A stretch of DNA of 64,000 bases from positions 2,666,001-2,730,000 of the forward strand of contig OY829369.1 of assembly GCA_963691775.1 (NCBI GenBank). Reading direction: 5' to 3'. The position numbers and the translations under genes are program-made. Position 1 is the stretch's first letter. Every line of letters starts with the position of its first letter. This document shows, piece after piece, positions 36,095 to 45,347 of this stretch. The notes below the pieces were generated by a model. It saw only the letters and a list, made by a program, of their open reading frames with translations, did no database searches and was not told the DNA's origin. The DNA comes from JAZBPO01 sp963691775 (GTDB taxonomy: Bacteria; Pseudomonadota; Gammaproteobacteria; Pseudomonadales; Azotimanducaceae).

Positions 36095-38434
36095 ATGTCT
36101 GGTAGCCACCCCAAACGCTTCTCTGAGCCACGACGCAACGCGCAGCGTTGCGTAGGCGTCTGGCGCAGCTTCGGCTGCGTCCTCTTCACGATCGTTTTCG
36201 GTCTGTCGAGTCGCGCCGAAGCGGCGCAGGCCGTGGCTGAGCCGCCGCATGCGCTGCTCATTTACGGCACGGGCGGCGTTGCGAACTGGGAACACACCTT
36301 CAACGATCGCTTGCGCGGTGAATTGGGGTCCGAGCTTGGCGCGTACTTCAGCCCTGAGTTCCTGGCGCTACTGGTTGCGGACGATGCCGAGCAGGAACTT
36401 GCTGCGCGATCGCTCGCGCTCAAGCACGGCGGACACCGAATCGACCTGGTGATTGCTGTATTGCCCGAAGCCAACCATTTCGTTACGCGCTGGCAGCACC
36501 TGTTTGCGCCTGACGCAGCGCTCTTGCGCGTGTTGCCGGGCAGCGCATTTCTCCGCGAGAACCGTCCTGACGACGGTTCCGTCATCCTTTCCAGTTCCCT
36601 CCGAAACGCCATGGCGGGAACGGTAGAGCTGCTTCCAAGGCTTCTGCCGAAGCTCGAGCGCATCTACCTGATCGGCGGAGCGGGAATAGGGGATGAGGCC
36701 TATTTGCGGCGCTTTCAAGGTTTGTTTTCGGAGCTGGAGGTGCCCTACGAGATCGAGTCCATCGTCGGACTCCCTCCGGCGGAACTGATCGAGCGATTGG
36801 CTGAGGTCCCTGAACACAGCGCTGTCATGAGCACGACTTACGACATCGATCGGGAGGGCCGGCCGCAGCGTGCCCGAAACATCACGAAGCTGATCGCGGA
36901 GCGCCTTGAGCTGCCCGTACTCGCGCTCAGCGACCCGCAGGTGCCGTATGGCGCGATAGGAGGCAGCGTGACGAGTGTGGATGCTTACGCTGCGTCCGCG
37001 GGTCGCGTGATCCGACAGATGCTTGCGGGCGCTCGGCCGGCTGACCCGATCGTTTCCGATACGCTTTATCTCTTCAATGGCGCCCAGCTCGATCGCTTCG
37101 GCGTTTCGCGTAGCGTACTGCCGTCGGAGAGCCGAATCGTCAATGAGATACCGAACGCTGTCCGCGATTACGGCGTCTGGATCGCGCTTGGCGCGGCGAT
37201 CATCGTCCTGCAGGGCGTCCTTATCGGATCGTTGCTTGCCGCGCGTCGGCGTCAAAGGCGCGCTGAAGAGTCCTTGCGCCGGGCGGAGAAGATGGAGCTC
37301 CTTGGCAGCCTTGCAGGGGGCATCGCTCACGACTTCAACAACGTGCTGATGTCGATCATGGGCAACGCGGAATTGCTCAAGCTCGACGCCGAAGAAACGA
37401 TGCAGGAAGAGATCGATGGGATCCTTGCCGCGGGCCATCGCGCGAAGGGGCTCGTAAACCAGATCCTGATGCACACGCGCCAGTCCAGCGGCGCCGCACA
37501 CCATCCCGTTGATCTACGGCGCCTTGTGGACGACGCGATCCCACAGCTTCAGGCCTCCCTGCCGGCTGCGTGCCGGATCGTCGTCGACGGCGATGCGGTG
37601 CCGATGCAGGTCATGGGGGATGCAACGCAGATCTTTCAGGTGCTGATGAATCTTGTGGTCAATGCTCGCCACGCGGTGGCGGGGCAGGGGACGATCAGCG
37701 TGGAGGTGCGAGCTGTCGAGCTCAGCGAAGTGCGCAAGGCGCACCCGCAGGAGGTCGCTGCAGGGCAGTACGTTGTTCTGTCCGTGGAAGACGACGGCTG
37801 CGGTATTGATGATGATGCGCTCTACCAGGTGTTCGAGCCGTTTTTCACCACAAAGGCGCCCGGCGAGGGGACAGGGCTGGGTCTTGCCCTCGTCTACCAG
37901 ATCGTGAAGGCGCATGGCGGCAGCATCACCATAGAGACGGAGCCGGGTGTTGGGACGAAGGTTTCGATTTATCTGCCGGTCGGTACTGAGCGCATCCCAA
38001 GGAGCGCGGAGCAAGGCATAGAGGAACGGGTGACCGGAGAGGGCGAGTCAATCTTGCTCGTTGACGACGACCCGCTGGTTCTCGAGGCGAATCGCCGCCT
38101 GTTCGACAACCTTGGCTATCGAGTGCATGCGCACGGAAGCTCGGTCGCCGCGTTCGAGGCGTTTGTTGCAAACCCGACCGGTTTCGATCTCGTGTTCTCG
38201 GATCTCTCCATGCCGCGTATGGACGGAGTGCGTCTTCTTTCTAAAATCCACGAGATTCGCGCGGAGTTGCCTAGCGTAATCTGCACGGGCTTTCCCGATG
38301 CGTTGGATCCAGCGGATGTCCGCAACGCAATCGTGCTGCAGAAGCCGGCGAGCGCTGGTGAGATCTCCCGGGTTGTCCGCGCGGCCCTAGCCAACGGGCC
38401 GCAGCGGCTCGCGCTCCGCGAAGTCGCAAACTGA
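36095..38434 (+). CDS. Hybrid histidine kinase with ABC-substrate-binding-like sensor
   Basis: This is a protein of about 779 residues. A probable signal/anchor segment (about 28-45) precedes a periplasmic domain (about 50-340) resembling ABC transporter substrate-binding sensors. A membrane helix at about 359-385 follows, then a histidine kinase core with H412 in GGIAHDFNNVL, N-box and G-box sequences (NLVVNARHAV, GTGLGLALVY), and a C-terminal receiver domain with phosphoacceptor D703 in LVFSDLSMPRMDG. No DNA-binding regulator is adjacent. The start is uncertain: ATG 36095 is preferred to ATG 36035 as it shortens the N-terminal tail, but neither has a strong ribosome-binding site. Stimulus unknown. 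Confidence 0.82.
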   Translation: MSGSHPKRFSEPRRNAQRCVGVWRSFGCVLFTIVFGLSSRAEAAQAVAEPPHALLIYGTGGVANWEHTFNDRLRGELGSELGAYFSPEFLALLVADDAEQELAARSLALKHGGHRIDLVIAVLPEANHFVTRWQHLFAPDAALLRVLPGSAFLRENRPDDGSVILSSSLRNAMAGTVELLPRLLPKLERIYLIGGAGIGDEAYLRRFQGLFSELEVPYEIESIVGLPPAELIERLAEVPEHSAVMSTTYDIDREGRPQRARNITKLIAERLELPVLALSDPQVPYGAIGGSVTSVDAYAASAGRVIRQMLAGARPADPIVSDTLYLFNGAQLDRFGVSRSVLPSESRIVNEIPNAVRDYGVWIALGAAIIVLQGVLIGSLLAARRRQRRAEESLRRAEKMELLGSLAGGIAHDFNNVLMSIMGNAELLKLDAEETMQEEIDGILAAGHRAKGLVNQILMHTRQSSGAAHHPVDLRRLVDDAIPQLQASLPAACRIVVDGDAVPMQVMGDATQIFQVLMNLVVNARHAVAGQGTISVEVRAVELSEVRKAHPQEVAAGQYVVLSVEDDGCGIDDDALYQVFEPFFTTKAPGEGTGLGLALVYQIVKAHGGSITIETEPGVGTKVSIYLPVGTERIPRSAEQGIEERVTGEGESILLVDDDPLVLEANRRLFDNLGYRVHAHGSSVAAFEAFVANPTGFDLVFSDLSMPRMDGVRLLSKIHEIRAELPSVICTGFPDALDPADVRNAIVLQKPASAGEISRVVRAALANGPQRLALREVAN

Positions 38435-38774
38435 CCTCGGCAGAGTGCACCTGCATGAGCTGCGATCGTTCGAGTCGGTTGCACCGGCGACTCGCTTTCA
38501 GGGTGAAGGTGTGACCCCCTTGGGCGCATGCATGAAGGCAGTGCTCGCGATTCTTATCCCGAGTGCCCGCCGGCGCCGCTAGCCCCGGTCTCCGGTCCCC
38601 GGCCCCCGGTGGCCGTCAGCGCTTCGCTGACCCAGCAGCTTGCGCGCCGTCCTGCCTCCCTTCTGCGCGCCGGTGGTCCTCCGCGCAAAGGCGCCCCCGT
38701 GTGGGCCTTTGCCTCGGCGGGCTTGGCGCTGCGGCGAAGGAGACCGTTCCAAGGCCTGCGCCCGCTCTGGCCGA
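38435..38774. other. Intergenic gap with CCGG repeat, between convergent genes
   Basis: No supported gene in 340 bases. The gap holds repeat copy B near its middle; short open frames are arginine-rich shadows. It lies between two convergent 3' ends. Confidence 0.5.
38583..38610. repeat. CCGG-rich dispersed repeat, copy B
   Basis: CCCCGG and CCGG units repeat here with 5- to 8-base spacing and share the 11-mer CCGGTCCCCGG (38592-38602) with copy A at 29263-29273. Like copy A, it lies between convergent genes and does not encode a supported protein. Confidence 0.5.
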
Positions 38775-40010
38775 TCAGCGTACCCAGACGCCGGGTGCAT
38801 TCGTTCGATAGCCGAGGGCGCGATATGCAGCATCCACTACGGCCTGGCCGCGCGCGTTGAGAAGCAGGCCTGCGCCCATCTGGTTCATGGTGTAGCCGAA
38901 GCCCATGCGGCAGTCGGGGTCGGCGAACCCGATGGAGCCGCCGGCGCCTACGTGTCCGAAGGCGCGGTCACCGATGATCGCCGACTCGATATCGCCGTGC
39001 GGGCGGTGGCGATTATCCATCGACTTCATGAACCCGAGCGCAAAGCGCGTGGGAATCAGAAGCGTCGCGTCGCGCTCCGTCGCCATCGACACCTCCCCCA
39101 TGCGCGCGATCGAGTCGGCGGAGAAGAACTCACCGCCCCCGTTTGCGAGTGGAGTGAACAGCTTCGCGAGGGAGCGTGCATTCGAGATACCGCCACCGCC
39201 GCCGAGCTCTGCGGCGTGGGCCGCGCGCGAATCCGGCGTCGCAATCGAGTGATTGCCCATGTTCAGCAGGGACAGCGCCGAGATGGAGTCGGGCTGGGTC
39301 AGCAGGGCTGTCGTGAAGTCTGTCATTGCCATGTCGGGGCCCGGCACGTAAGGCAGCATAGGCGAGACGCGAGGCTCGATCTCCTCGGGCAGGCCGATCC
39401 AGAAATCGAGACCGAGCGGGGCGGCGAACTCGTCCTTGAAGAAAGTGCCAAGGGACTTCCCTGAGACGCGTCGAACGAGTTCCCCGACGGTCCAGCCGAA
39501 GCTGATCATGTGGTAACCGTTGCGCGTTCCGGGTTCCCAGAACGGTTCCTGGCGCGCAAGCAGATCGCAGGCGTAGTCCCAGTCGTAGAGGCCGCCGTCC
39601 CTGACAGGTTCTCGGAACGCGGCAACACCGACCGAGTGGTTCAGCATCATCGCGACGGTCGCATGTTCCTTGCCCGCCTGTGCGAATTCGGGCCAGTAGT
39701 CTGCGACCGGCGCGTGCAGATCGAGCTGGCCGCGTTCGATCAGCAGATGCGCGCACAGGGCAGTCGCGGCCTTGGTAACGGAGAACACAAGCGAAACCGT
39801 GTGCTCTTCCCAGGCCTGGCTGCCTTCTGCGTCGAAGTGACCGCCCCAGAGGTCCACCACTGTTTCCCCCTCAACGGAGAGCGAAACAGAGGCGCCGATC
39901 TCGCCGCGTTCGGCGAAGTTGCCGACAAAGGCGTCGCGCACGCCGCTGAAGTCCTCGTGCACTCGGCCGGCGACGCGTCCGCGGGGGGTCTCGATGTCTA
40001 CTGCGATCAT
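38775..40010 (-). CDS. Serine hydrolase, class C beta-lactamase/EstB family
   Basis: This 411-residue protein of the penicillin-recognising serine hydrolase fold has the S-x-x-K catalytic pair as S77-V-T-K80, followed by a Tyr-containing GYHMISFGWTVGELVRR typical of EstB-like esterases. The C-terminal FGHVGAGGSIGFADP replaces the KTG box of true beta-lactamases, so an esterase/lipase-type activity is more likely than beta-lactam hydrolysis. No signal peptide is visible, suggesting a cytoplasmic enzyme. It is divergent from the adenylate cyclase gene by 144 bases. Confidence 0.87.
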   Translation of the reverse strand: MIAVDIETPRGRVAGRVHEDFSGVRDAFVGNFAERGEIGASVSLSVEGETVVDLWGGHFDAEGSQAWEEHTVSLVFSVTKAATALCAHLLIERGQLDLHAPVADYWPEFAQAGKEHATVAMMLNHSVGVAAFREPVRDGGLYDWDYACDLLARQEPFWEPGTRNGYHMISFGWTVGELVRRVSGKSLGTFFKDEFAAPLGLDFWIGLPEEIEPRVSPMLPYVPGPDMAMTDFTTALLTQPDSISALSLLNMGNHSIATPDSRAAHAAELGGGGGISNARSLAKLFTPLANGGGEFFSADSIARMGEVSMATERDATLLIPTRFALGFMKSMDNRHRPHGDIESAIIGDRAFGHVGAGGSIGFADPDCRMGFGYTMNQMGAGLLLNARGQAVVDAAYRALGYRTNAPGVWVR

Positions 40011-40154
40011 GCTGTGCTCCTGGAACGGGCTGAACTCGGCGGATCGTACACGCCTGATGCCGCGGCGTTGTCGGTCGCGTACTCAGGCCATTTCGCACGC
40101 GTGCGCGCGTCCGCGGCGGCAGCGGCAGAGCCGGTGCCGGGCGATGCTCCGCCC

Positions 40155-41528
40155 ATGAGCTATCTCCCGCCCATGCCGATCCACCCGCTGCGGCAGACGG
40201 TATTCTTGCCGCGAACCATCGCGTATGCAGCGGCCGCGCTGCTGCTGGCAGCCGTCATCGCGACCCCGGCCGCGGCCGTGCCGGTACTCTGGTGCCTGCT
40301 TGTTCCCTGGCTCGCGCGCCTGCCCTTACCGATTCCATCGCACCCATGGCTGCGGGCCTTTGAGCATTCCGTACTCCCGGCGCTGGCACTCTGGGCGGGT
40401 GCGCCGCCGATGGTCGTCTCGGCGCTCGCGCTGCCTTTTCTCGTCGGAAGCCTGTGCGTGCACGGCCTGCTGGAGGGCCTGCGAGGCGCGGCCATGTGGA
40501 CCGCGACGCTTGCACTGGGTGCGCCGCTCAGCACGCGCATGCCTTCGACAAGCGCGCTCGCGCTCGACCAAGCCCTTGCAGCGGGGCTCGGGCTCGGAGC
40601 TGTATTCGTGCTCAGCGTTGCGGGGCTTGCCCATGGTCGGGCGCGCAAGCTCGAGATACAGGGCGTAGCGCATGCGACCCGCGCACGGACCCAGGCGGCG
40701 GTAGCGGAGCGACTCGCTCGGTATGTGCCCCCTGCCGTTCGAGAAGGCCGAGGTGAGGGCATTGGCGGGGGGCCTCGGTCCGAACGTCGCTGGTTGAGCG
40801 TTTGCTTCGCCGATCTTGTCGGCTTCACCGAACTTACGGATGCGGCTGAAAGCGAAGAGGTCGCGGACATGCTCGACGACTTCTACCGGGAAATGGCTGC
40901 TGCAGCCGCGCTCGAGGGGGGCACGCTCGATAAGTTCATCGGGGACGCTGTCATGGTCTTCTTCGGCGATCGCACCTGCAGCGCAGCTGAGGATCCGGGT
41001 ATCGGCTCACGCCAAGCCGACAGTTCGGCCTGCATCCGCATGGCGCTCGATATGCAGCATCGCTTCCATCGCTTGCGCGCGCGCTGGCGTCGTTCAGGCA
41101 TCGTGCGTCCCCTGGATCTGCGGGTCGGTGTGCACTCCGGGTGGTGCACGGTGGGCGTGTTCGGTCCGCCTCAGCGCCGCGCATATACGATCGTAGGTAC
41201 AACGGTAAACACGGCAAGTCGCCTTGAGCATGCGGCGGCCCCCGGTCAGGTCCTCATCTCCCGGCAGAGTTGGCTGCTTCTTGAGCCCGGGCTTGCTGCG
41301 CGCTGCCGCCGTCTTCTTCCGTTGCACGTCAAGGGCTTGCGGGCCCCGGTGGAGACCTTTCAGGTGAACCTTGCGCAGTCCGGGGCGCCTCTGTCACTCG
41401 AGGTCGACGGCCTTGTGCTTGCGCTCGATCCGCAAACGGCGGATCCATTGGAGGCGCGGGCGGTGTTGGCCCGTGCAATGGAGGCGCTGCCTGCCGAGCT
41501 GACACCTGCTCGCGTCCGCACCGGTTGA
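40155..41528 (+). CDS. Membrane class III adenylate/guanylate cyclase
   Basis: This 457-residue protein has several hydrophobic segments (about 15-165) followed by a class III nucleotide cyclase domain (about 210-410). Metal-binding Asp are D220 in FADLVGFTEL and D264 in FIGDAVMVFFG; purine-binding Lys is K260; transition-state N352 and R356 are in VNTASRLE. The usual second purine-binding Asp is Thr349, which marks class IIIb adenylyl cyclases, some of which respond to bicarbonate. I therefore favour adenylate over guanylate cyclase. ATG 40155 was chosen; ATG 40173 is possible. It is divergent from the serine hydrolase gene and 56 bases before hemE. Confidence 0.87.
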   Translation: MSYLPPMPIHPLRQTVFLPRTIAYAAAALLLAAVIATPAAAVPVLWCLLVPWLARLPLPIPSHPWLRAFEHSVLPALALWAGAPPMVVSALALPFLVGSLCVHGLLEGLRGAAMWTATLALGAPLSTRMPSTSALALDQALAAGLGLGAVFVLSVAGLAHGRARKLEIQGVAHATRARTQAAVAERLARYVPPAVREGRGEGIGGGPRSERRWLSVCFADLVGFTELTDAAESEEVADMLDDFYREMAAAAALEGGTLDKFIGDAVMVFFGDRTCSAAEDPGIGSRQADSSACIRMALDMQHRFHRLRARWRRSGIVRPLDLRVGVHSGWCTVGVFGPPQRRAYTIVGTTVNTASRLEHAAAPGQVLISRQSWLLLEPGLAARCRRLLPLHVKGLRAPVETFQVNLAQSGAPLSLEVDGLVLALDPQTADPLEARAVLARAMEALPAELTPARVRTG

Positions 41529-41584
41529 CGCCTTTCCGGGCGCCCCCGCACACTCGCCCGGCCGTCGACCTGCTGGCTGGACCC

Positions 41585-42634
41585 ATGGATCCGCAACTCC
41601 GCAACGCCCCCTATCTTCGTGCCGCGCGCGGCGAGGCAGCCGAGCACACTCCGATCTGGCTGAACCGCCAGGCCGGTCGCTACATGCCGGAGTACCACCG
41701 GGTAAAGGCCGGCACGCCGAGCCTCGATTTCTTCAAGAATCCCGACCTCGCGGCTCAGGCGACGCTCGATGCGCAGCGCATCCTCGGCGTTGACGCAGCG
41801 ATCCTGTTTGCCGATCTACTGCCTATCCTGGAGCCCATGGGTCTGGAGCTCGACTACATCGAAGGCTTTGGGCCCAAGTTTTCGAATCCCGTGCGCACGT
41901 CGGCCGATCTGGCGCGATTGCGGCCGCTGGTGGCCGAAGAAGGAACGCCGTACATCGCTGAAACGGTGAAGAACTGCCGCGCCGGCTTGCCCGCGAACGT
42001 CCCCCTGATCGGCTTCGCCGGCGCCCCCTTCACGCTTGCTTCCTATGCCGTGGAAGGGCAAGGCTCGCGCAACTACATCCACATGAAGCGGATCATGTTC
42101 GGCGACCCCGAGGCATGGGGGCGGCTCATGGACCTGCTCGTGGACGCCGTGACGGACTACCTGCGCCTGCAGATCGTATCCGGCGTACAGGCCGTGCAGC
42201 TCTTTGATTCCTGGGTCGGCTGCCTCGGCCCGAGCGAATTCGAGCGCTTCGTTGCACCGTGGACCAAGCGGCTCATCGCCAATCTGAAGGGCATCGGTGA
42301 CGAGCCCGTTCCGGTCGTGTACTTCGGCACCGGCAATCCGGCCCTTGCGCAGGCGCAGGCCGCGTGCGATCCGGACGTGCTCGCTCTCGATTGGCGCGCG
42401 CCTTTCGTGGAGACCTGGGACGCCACGGGCATGCGCGCGGTGCAGGGCAATCTCGATCCGATCGTGCTTTGCGCCGACTGGCCGGCGGTCGAGCGTGAGG
42501 CCAAGCGCTTGATGGACGAGGTGGCTGGCCGCCCCGGGCACATCTTCAATCTCGGCCATGGCATCGTCCCGGAGACGCCGGTGGACAACGTGAAGCGCCT
42601 GGTCGAGCTGGTGCAGAACCACCGCGCTGCCTGA
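41585..42634 (+). CDS. hemE: Uroporphyrinogen decarboxylase HemE
   Basis: HemE converts uroporphyrinogen III to coproporphyrinogen III in heme synthesis. The 349-residue protein is of normal length. Signatures are PIWLNRQAGRYMPEYHRV with the substrate-binding Arg, LLPILEPMGLELDYIEGFGP, FAGAPFTLASYAVEGQGSR, and the C-terminal FNLGHGIVPETPVDNVK. The long frame begins upstream at 41525; ATG 41585 fits the family. It is cytoplasmic. It may be transcribed from a promoter in the 56-base gap after the cyclase gene or from within that gene. Confidence 0.97.
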   Translation: MDPQLRNAPYLRAARGEAAEHTPIWLNRQAGRYMPEYHRVKAGTPSLDFFKNPDLAAQATLDAQRILGVDAAILFADLLPILEPMGLELDYIEGFGPKFSNPVRTSADLARLRPLVAEEGTPYIAETVKNCRAGLPANVPLIGFAGAPFTLASYAVEGQGSRNYIHMKRIMFGDPEAWGRLMDLLVDAVTDYLRLQIVSGVQAVQLFDSWVGCLGPSEFERFVAPWTKRLIANLKGIGDEPVPVVYFGTGNPALAQAQAACDPDVLALDWRAPFVETWDATGMRAVQGNLDPIVLCADWPAVEREAKRLMDEVAGRPGHIFNLGHGIVPETPVDNVKRLVELVQNHRAA

Positions 42635-42768
42635 GTCGTACTGCTTCGGTGCGACCATCTGCGGTCTATGGGCGCCGGCTGCTCATCCTGCTGGAGAGCG
42701 ATTGCGCTTTTTCCTGATCCTCTCTCGCCGAGTGCCCATAATTCCCTCTTTGACCAGGGGCGGGTGTC

Positions 42769-43602
42769 ATGACGGATCACATAGCGGGCAAGGTCATCGT
42801 GGTTACCGGGGCGGCGAGCGGTTTCGGCCGTCTCGTTGCAGAGAAGGCCGTCGCGCGAGGGGCGCGCGTAGTCGGCGGCGATCTCGACGAGCAGGGGCTC
42901 GCTGAAACTCTGGCCGCGGTCTCGGACTCTGCCGCGATGGCGGTACTGCGCACGGATGTCACGAAGCTCGAGGACGTGCAGGCGCTCGTCGCCCTTGCGG
43001 TGGAGCGTTTCGGCGCCATCGATGTGATGGTGAACAACGCGGGCACTATGCCGCTCGCCTTCTTTTCCGATCACGAGACGGCGATGGGCGCCTGGAACCG
43101 CTGCATCGACGTCAACTTCCGCGGGGTCCTCAACGGCATGGTTGCGGCCCACGATCCGATGCTCGCGGCTGGTCGCGGGCAGATCGTCAACCTGTCGTCG
43201 ATCTACGGGAACTTTCCGACCATCGGCGGCGCCGTATACGGCGCCACGAAGGCGGCGGTCGATTTCCTCTCAGAGTCCTTCCGACAGGAGGCACGCGGTC
43301 GCATCAAGGTGACAGTGGTGAAACCGACCGGAGTGCCGGCCACCAATCTTGCTGGCGGCGTCGTGAATCCCGAGGCGCCGATCGGCATCTGGGGACACTT
43401 CGCGGCTGCGGACCTGCCTCGCTATGAGGCCATGGCGGCGGGTCAGCTTCCTGCTCGGGAGCTCGACCCGGAATCGATCGAGTACTTCGTGCTCGCGCCC
43501 GATTACATCGCGAACGCGATCCTGCACGTGATCGATCAGCCCTGGGGTGTATCCATCGGCAGTATCACGGTCCGTGCCTCGGGCGACGGCTACGTGCTCT
43601 GA
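42769..43602 (+). CDS. Short-chain dehydrogenase/reductase (SDR)
   Basis: This 277-residue classical SDR has the cofactor motif VVTGAASGFGRLVA, NNAGTMPLAFF, catalytic Ser in VNLSSIYGNFP and the Tyr-x-x-x-Lys as VYGATKAAVDFL. GDLDEQG after the second strand suggests an NAD preference. The start is ATG 42769, after a GGGGCGGG purine tract. A CATAAT sequence at 42737-42742 may be a weak -10. The substrate is unknown. A candidate terminator hairpin follows, and the gene converges on ilvD. Confidence 0.88.
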   Translation: MTDHIAGKVIVVTGAASGFGRLVAEKAVARGARVVGGDLDEQGLAETLAAVSDSAAMAVLRTDVTKLEDVQALVALAVERFGAIDVMVNNAGTMPLAFFSDHETAMGAWNRCIDVNFRGVLNGMVAAHDPMLAAGRGQIVNLSSIYGNFPTIGGAVYGATKAAVDFLSESFRQEARGRIKVTVVKPTGVPATNLAGGVVNPEAPIGIWGHFAAADLPRYEAMAAGQLPARELDPESIEYFVLAPDYIANAILHVIDQPWGVSIGSITVRASGDGYVL

Positions 43603-43607
43603 CTTTT

Positions 43608-43626
43608 CAGGTGCGGCGCGCACCTG
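43608..43626. terminator. Candidate bidirectional hairpin between SDR and ilvD
   Basis: CAGGTGCG and CGCACCTG form a perfect 8-bp stem with a three-base loop, six bases after the SDR stop in a gap of 68 bases before the ilvD stop. A TTTT tract precedes it on the plus strand (AAAA on the minus reading), so it could terminate the minus-strand ilvD transcript. Confidence 0.45.
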
Positions 43627-43670
43627 TCCGGCGCATTCGAGTCAGCGCATCCGGTCCGGATCAAGGCCCC

Positions 43671-45347
43671 TCAGCCAAGCTTGTCGGTGACCGCGCCTTC
43701 GGACGCGGAGCACACGGTTTGCGCGTACTTGGCGAGAATGCCCCGAGTCGCATAAGGCGCGGGCTGTTCCCATGCGATGCGGCGGCGCTCGAGTTCAGCG
43801 GCTTCCAGGCGCACCTCGATCGTTGCTGCTTCCGCGTCGATGGCAATCACGTCGCCGTCCTCGATGAGCGCGATCGGTCCGCCGTCGAAGGCTTCCGGTG
43901 TGATGTGGCCGATCACGAAGCCGTGGGAGCCGCCGGAGAAGCGGCCGTCGGTGATCAGTGCGACGTTCAGGCCCCGGCCGTTGATGGCGCTTGTGGGAGA
44001 CAGCATCTCGCGCATGCCCGGCCCGCCGCGCGGGCCCTCGTAGCGCACGACTACAACGTCGCCGTCGACCACCGTGCCGTCAAGGATCGCGGCGAGTGCC
44101 GCCTCCTCTCCGTGGAAGCAGCGCGCCGTGCCTTCGAACTGCAGGCCCTCATGCCCGGTGATCTTGGCGACGCCACCATCGGGCGCGAGATTACCCTTGA
44201 GGACGACCAGATGGCTGTCCTTCTTGATCGGGTTCGACAGCGGGCGGATGACGCCCTGGCCGTCAGGATAGGGTGCGACGTCAGCGAGGTTCTCGGCCAT
44301 TGTGCTGCCGGTGACCGTCATGCATTCGCCGTGGAGCAGGCCTGCCTCGAGCAGTGTTTTCATGAGGGGCTGAATGCCGCCGATCTCGATCAGTTCGCTC
44401 ATGGCGTACTGGCCGGCGGGGCGCATGTCGGCGAGCACGGGTACGCGTGCACCGATGCGCGAGAAGTCGTCGAGTTCCAGCGGGACCCCAGCCGAATGCG
44501 CGATGGCAAGCAGGTGCAGAACCGCATTCGTTGACCCTTCGAGGGCGATGACAGTGGTGACGGCGTTCTCGAAGGCTTCGCGACAAAGGATGTCCGACGG
44601 GCGTATGCCGCGCTCGAGAAGATGAAGCACTGCGGCGCCTGCGCGATGGGCATCTTTCAGCTTGTCATTGGAAATCGCCTCCATGGCCGAGGAGCCGGGC
44701 AGCGACAGGCCGAGTGCTTCGATAGCCGACGCCATGGTGTTCGCGGTGTACATGCCGCCACAGGAGCCCGGACCTGGAATGGCCGTCGACTCGACTTCCT
44801 TCAGCTCGATGTCCGAGATCGCGCCAGCGGCGTGCTTGCCCACGGCTTCGAAGACCGACACTACGTCGCGTCGCTCCTTGCCCGGCTGAATCGTGCCGCC
44901 GTAAACAAAGACGCTCGGACGATCGAGGCGGGCCATGGCCATGGCGCAGCCGGGCATGTTCTTGTCGCACCCGCCGAGCGCAACGAATCCGTCGAATCCC
45001 TGGGCGCCGACGACGGTTTCGATCGAGTCCGCGATCACTTCGCGGGAGACGAGCGAGTAGCGCATCCCCGGCGAACCCATGGAGATTCCGTCGGACACGG
45101 TGATCGTATTGAACGTCACCGGTTTGGCACCCGCTTCGGCGGCGCCCATGGCGGCCGCGTCGGCGAGCCCGTTGATGTGGGTGTTGCATGGCGTGAGGTT
45201 CGACCAGGTCGATGCGATGCCGATCTGCGATCTGGAGAAATCGGCATCCTCGAAGCCAACGGCGTGCAGCATGGCGCGTGCGGCAGCCTTCTCCAATCCG
45301 TCCACGACCTGCGATGAATAGCGCCGCTTCGCGTCCTTATCGGTCAT
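43671..45347 (-). CDS. ilvD: Dihydroxy-acid dehydratase IlvD
   Basis: IlvD dehydrates 2,3-dihydroxy-isovalerate and its homologue to the keto acids of valine, leucine and isoleucine synthesis; it uses an iron-sulfur cluster and Mg2+. The 558-residue protein has the cluster/metal motifs FVALGGCDKNMPGC and PGPGSCGGMYTANTM, the TVSDGISMGSPGMRYSL segment, and LITDGRFSGGSHGFVIGH near the C-terminus. The start is ATG 45347, preceded by GGAG; it overlaps the argA stop by four bases (ATGA), so translation is probably coupled. The upstream frame extension to 45491 is rejected. Confidence 0.96.
   Translation of the reverse strand: MTDKDAKRRYSSQVVDGLEKAAARAMLHAVGFEDADFSRSQIGIASTWSNLTPCNTHINGLADAAAMGAAEAGAKPVTFNTITVSDGISMGSPGMRYSLVSREVIADSIETVVGAQGFDGFVALGGCDKNMPGCAMAMARLDRPSVFVYGGTIQPGKERRDVVSVFEAVGKHAAGAISDIELKEVESTAIPGPGSCGGMYTANTMASAIEALGLSLPGSSAMEAISNDKLKDAHRAGAAVLHLLERGIRPSDILCREAFENAVTTVIALEGSTNAVLHLLAIAHSAGVPLELDDFSRIGARVPVLADMRPAGQYAMSELIEIGGIQPLMKTLLEAGLLHGECMTVTGSTMAENLADVAPYPDGQGVIRPLSNPIKKDSHLVVLKGNLAPDGGVAKITGHEGLQFEGTARCFHGEEAALAAILDGTVVDGDVVVVRYEGPRGGPGMREMLSPTSAINGRGLNVALITDGRFSGGSHGFVIGHITPEAFDGGPIALIEDGDVIAIDAEAATIEVRLEAAELERRRIAWEQPAPYATRGILAKYAQTVCSASEGAVTDKLG

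Noticed and set aside
38775..40010. Beta-lactamase activity for the serine hydrolase
   Set aside because: The C-terminal KTG box is missing and no signal peptide is seen, so an EstB-type esterase is more likely.
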